Shown here piece by piece: positions 6,099 through 7,540 of a DNA stretch of 7,540 nucleotides; positions within the stretch are counted from its first letter, which is position 1, and each line of letters begins with the position of its first letter. Origin of the DNA: Candidatus Zixiibacteriota bacterium (GTDB taxonomy: Bacteria > Zixibacteria > MSB-5A5 > GN15 > JACZUZ01). The position numbers and the translations under genes were made by a program. A model generated the notes under the pieces. The model did not search any database. It saw nothing but the letters and a program-made list of their open reading frames with translations, and was not told where the DNA came from. The stretch is from contig JADFNA010000066.1 in assembly GCA_022563625.1 (NCBI GenBank), positions 1 through 7,540 of the forward strand, given 5' to 3'.

Positions 6099-6699
6099 CA
6101 TGTCAGAACTCATTCGCTTCCTCACGCTCTCTGGAGCGCTGTTTTCTGTCGGATTATACGGATTGTTTGTGCGCCGCTCCCCGTTTGCCGCGCTTTTGTC
6201 ACTGGGAGTCATGCTCTGCGCCTTAACACTCAGCGCCTGGTCTTTTAATCATTTCATTCGTCCGGTTGATATGAGCGGCTATCTGATAGGCGGGCTGTTG
6301 GCTCTGCTGGCGCTGGTGTATGCATATTTGGCCCGTCCGCTGTTTGATCGAAACCGATCAGTTGATGAGAGGGCTGAGGTAAGACTGGACGGCGTATCGG
6401 CCGACCCGAACAAAGTTTCCCGTGAGGACATCATTTCTGTGGCGGATTTGCCTTTGAGCGTCTCGCTGGCGCTGGTTTTTGTGGTGGGATATTTACTGTT
6501 GCGCGTTTCAGTGGCTGGGTTCCTGGCCTTTTTCATTGGAGTTTTGGCGCTGAAGTACATCATGTATCGGCGCACCCAAAAACACCTGGGGCAGTTGTCA
6601 ACCATGCCGCTCCAGCCTGCCTCTGCCAAGCTGGCGGGATTTGGCCGCCGGAAAACTGGCAGCGCCGGCGAAAATCCAATTTCAATTGATCAGGGCTAG
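6088..6699 (+). CDS. Divergent NuoK-like membrane subunit with long C-terminal extension
   Basis: A 203-residue membrane protein. Residues 7-84 align with NuoK/ND4L (about 100 residues): helix 1 LSGALFSVGLYGLFVRR (14-30), helix 2 at about 34-56, helix 3 at about 64-84. In complex I, helices 2 and 3 carry essential glutamates (E. coli Glu36 and Glu72). Here these positions are Gly40 and about Ala75, and neither helix contains any acidic residue. MrpC antiporter subunits share the fold and also lack such glutamates, so an Mrp-like relation is an alternative. Residues 85-120 are a polar linker, and 121-159 form one long or two short extra hydrophobic segments (LPLSVSLALVFVVGYLLL, then VAGFLAFFIGVLALKYIM). 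These are followed by a basic tail that is not part of ordinary NuoK. Start: ATG 6088 has GGGA (6077-6080) seven bases upstream. ATG 6085 and 6100 are alternatives, and the in-frame ATG 6004 lies deep within the preceding gene. It overlaps the NuoJ-like gene by 11 bp. Confidence 0.75.
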   Translation: MTDNMSELIRFLTLSGALFSVGLYGLFVRRSPFAALLSLGVMLCALTLSAWSFNHFIRPVDMSGYLIGGLLALLALVYAYLARPLFDRNRSVDERAEVRLDGVSADPNKVSREDIISVADLPLSVSLALVFVVGYLLLRVSVAGFLAFFIGVLALKYIMYRRTQKHLGQLSTMPLQPASAKLAGFGRRKTGSAGENPISIDQG

Positions 6700-6729
6700 A
6701 GAAACTCACGGGATGAAAACGCCGGCGCA

Positions 6730-6807
6730 ACACGGTTGACACAAGACTCATGAAAATAGGCTCATTAAAATAGGCTCTTGAAACAAGGCTCATGACACAA
6801 GAATCAA
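6730..6807 (+). repeat. 14-bp tandem repeat across the start of the NuoN-like gene
   Basis: Four clear copies of a 14-bp unit close to AGGCTCATGAAAAT lie at 6744-6757, 6758-6771, 6772-6785 and 6786-6799. Neighbouring copies match at 12, 10 and 12 of 14 positions. Degenerate copies flank them at 6730-6743 (9 of 14) and 6800-6807 (6 of 8). The start codon ATG 6792 is within the fourth clear copy. Each complete unit carries AGG four to five bases before an ATG, ATT or TTG, that is, a small SD-start cassette. It occupies most of the 92-bp gap between the NuoK-like and NuoN-like genes. Confidence 0.85.
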
Positions 6808-7540
6808 TCCTGTTTTCATTAAGAGACGATCTGTGGGTTTTGGCCCCGGCCGTAATTCCCGCGGTGACCGGTTTCGCTCTAACGCTGGCGGACCGCTTCC
6901 TGCCGGGCCGGTTATCAACACCCTGGGCCAGGCTCGTGTCACTCTTGGCGCTGGCTTGCGCCGGGTGGATCGAATTGAACAACACGTTCGGGACCGGAAA
7001 CGGCAATCCCTTTTTGCATGATCCATTCGCGCGTTTTGTCATATTGACTGCGATCCTGTGCTGTGCCTTGCTGGTTATACTTTTTGGACATTACCGCCAC
7101 CCCAGAGACACTCAGCCCGGCAGCGCCGCCATTGACCCAATGCGCCTGAACAGATTTTTCGCGGCGATTCTGTTCCTTATTGTTGGAGTTGTATTTCTGT
7201 CCACCGCCTATGATCTGATAACGCTGTTTGTCGGGCTGGAGCTGTGCGCGTTCCCGATTTATCTGCTCCTGTTTCAGCGTCTGGCCGATCCTGAAGTTGC
7301 CGCCGGACAGGAAGCCGCATCCCGGCGCCGTGCGACGGCGCAGATTTTTCTGTTCGGGTTGTTCTCTTCACTGCTGCTGGCTTTCGGACTGATAACGATT
7401 TATGGCTTGAGCGGCGCCACACAGCTTATTCAAGTGCGCATAAATCTTTCGATCATCTTTTTAACATTTAATAAAATCGGCCCGGCGCTGATCGCCGCTG
7501 TAGCGCTGACCGGGGCCGGTATCGCCGGCAAGATGGGTCT
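6792..7540 (+). CDS. NuoN-like proton-translocating subunit, N-terminal half (3' end outside window)
   Basis: The frame runs open to the window edge: 249 complete codons of a protein that in the NuoN family has about 480 residues. It belongs to the antiporter-like NuoL/M/N group and is closest by eye to NuoN. Supporting segments are the N-terminal helix around LAPAVIPAVTGFALTLADRF (17-36), the DPFARF motif (77-82), TAYDLITLFVGLEL (138-151) followed by FPIYLLL (154-160), the LFSSLLLAFG helix (190-199), and GAGIAGKMG at 241-249. Glu150 matches the conserved TM5 glutamate (E. coli Glu133) and Lys247 the TM7 lysine (Lys217). The helix after TM5 usually carries ALKYF; here Gln184 replaces that lysine (E. 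coli Lys158). The loop 162-182 is longer and more charged than usual. The start ATG 6792 is preceded by only AGG at 6786-6788 and sits in a 14-bp repeat; an in-frame TAG at 6771 excludes an earlier start. NuoL- or NuoM-like subunits would normally lie between NuoK and NuoN; none does here. Confidence 0.82.
   Translation, partial: MTQESILFSLRDDLWVLAPAVIPAVTGFALTLADRFLPGRLSTPWARLVSLLALACAGWIELNNTFGTGNGNPFLHDPFARFVILTAILCCALLVILFGHYRHPRDTQPGSAAIDPMRLNRFFAAILFLIVGVVFLSTAYDLITLFVGLELCAFPIYLLLFQRLADPEVAAGQEAASRRRATAQIFLFGLFSSLLLAFGLITIYGLSGATQLIQVRINLSIIFLTFNKIGPALIAAVALTGAGIAGKMG

Noticed and set aside
6736..6771. TTGACA (6736-6741) with TAAAAT (6766-6771) as a promoter for the NuoN-like gene
   Set aside because: The boxes are 24 bases apart, and both fall in the tandem repeat array, so the resemblance is probably incidental.
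6833..7021. 62-residue + strand frame inside the NuoN-like gene
   Set aside because: It is a shadow of the NuoN-like reading frame, which carries the family motifs.

Overview
The window looks like ordinary chromosome from a Gram-negative bacterium of moderate GC content. All supported genes lie on the + strand. A periplasmic TolB-like propeller with a signal peptide, an HD-GYP protein and respiratory complex I-type membrane subunits would suit an FCB-group or Acidobacteriota/Gemmatimonadota-like lineage. That placement is an inference from gene content only. I see no rRNA, tRNA, CRISPR array, transposase or phage gene.

Layout: (1) 2-1258 is the C-terminal third of Mfd, the transcription-repair coupling factor, cut by the window edge. 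(2) 1305-2417 encodes an exported PD40/TolB-like beta-propeller protein. (3) 2418-2825 is a 408-bp stretch with no convincing gene but with small repeats and hairpins. (4) 2826-3467 encodes a helical protein of 213 residues that I do not recognise; its start carries an 18-bp duplication. (5) 3468-3841 is non-coding. It has a strong hairpin, a clear rho-independent terminator at 3657-3696, and a 145-nt leader full of hairpins. (6) 3842-4840 encodes an HD-GYP domain protein, probably a c-di-GMP phosphodiesterase. (7) 5018-5407 encodes a RidA-family enamine/imine deaminase. (8) 5562-7540 holds three consecutive membrane proteins resembling the complex I subunits NuoJ, NuoK and NuoN, the last cut by the window end.

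The most unusual part is the NuoJ/NuoK/NuoN-like cluster. It starts directly after ridA, with no nuoA-I genes in front and no NuoL- or NuoM-like gene between K and N. The NuoJ-like protein lacks the conserved Glu/Tyr/Gly pattern of the third helix. The NuoK-like protein has no acidic residue in its second or third membrane helix, where complex I carries two essential glutamates, and it has a roughly 100-residue C-terminal extension with extra hydrophobic segments. The NuoN-like protein keeps the TM5 glutamate and the TM7-type lysine but replaces the lysine of the next helix by glutamine. This suggests a divergent, complex I-derived membrane module rather than a standard NADH dehydrogenase. A 14-bp tandem repeat runs over the start codon of the NuoN-like gene. 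The second point of interest is the structured leader of the HD-GYP gene, which includes alternative hairpins and one that covers the Shine-Dalgarno sequence.
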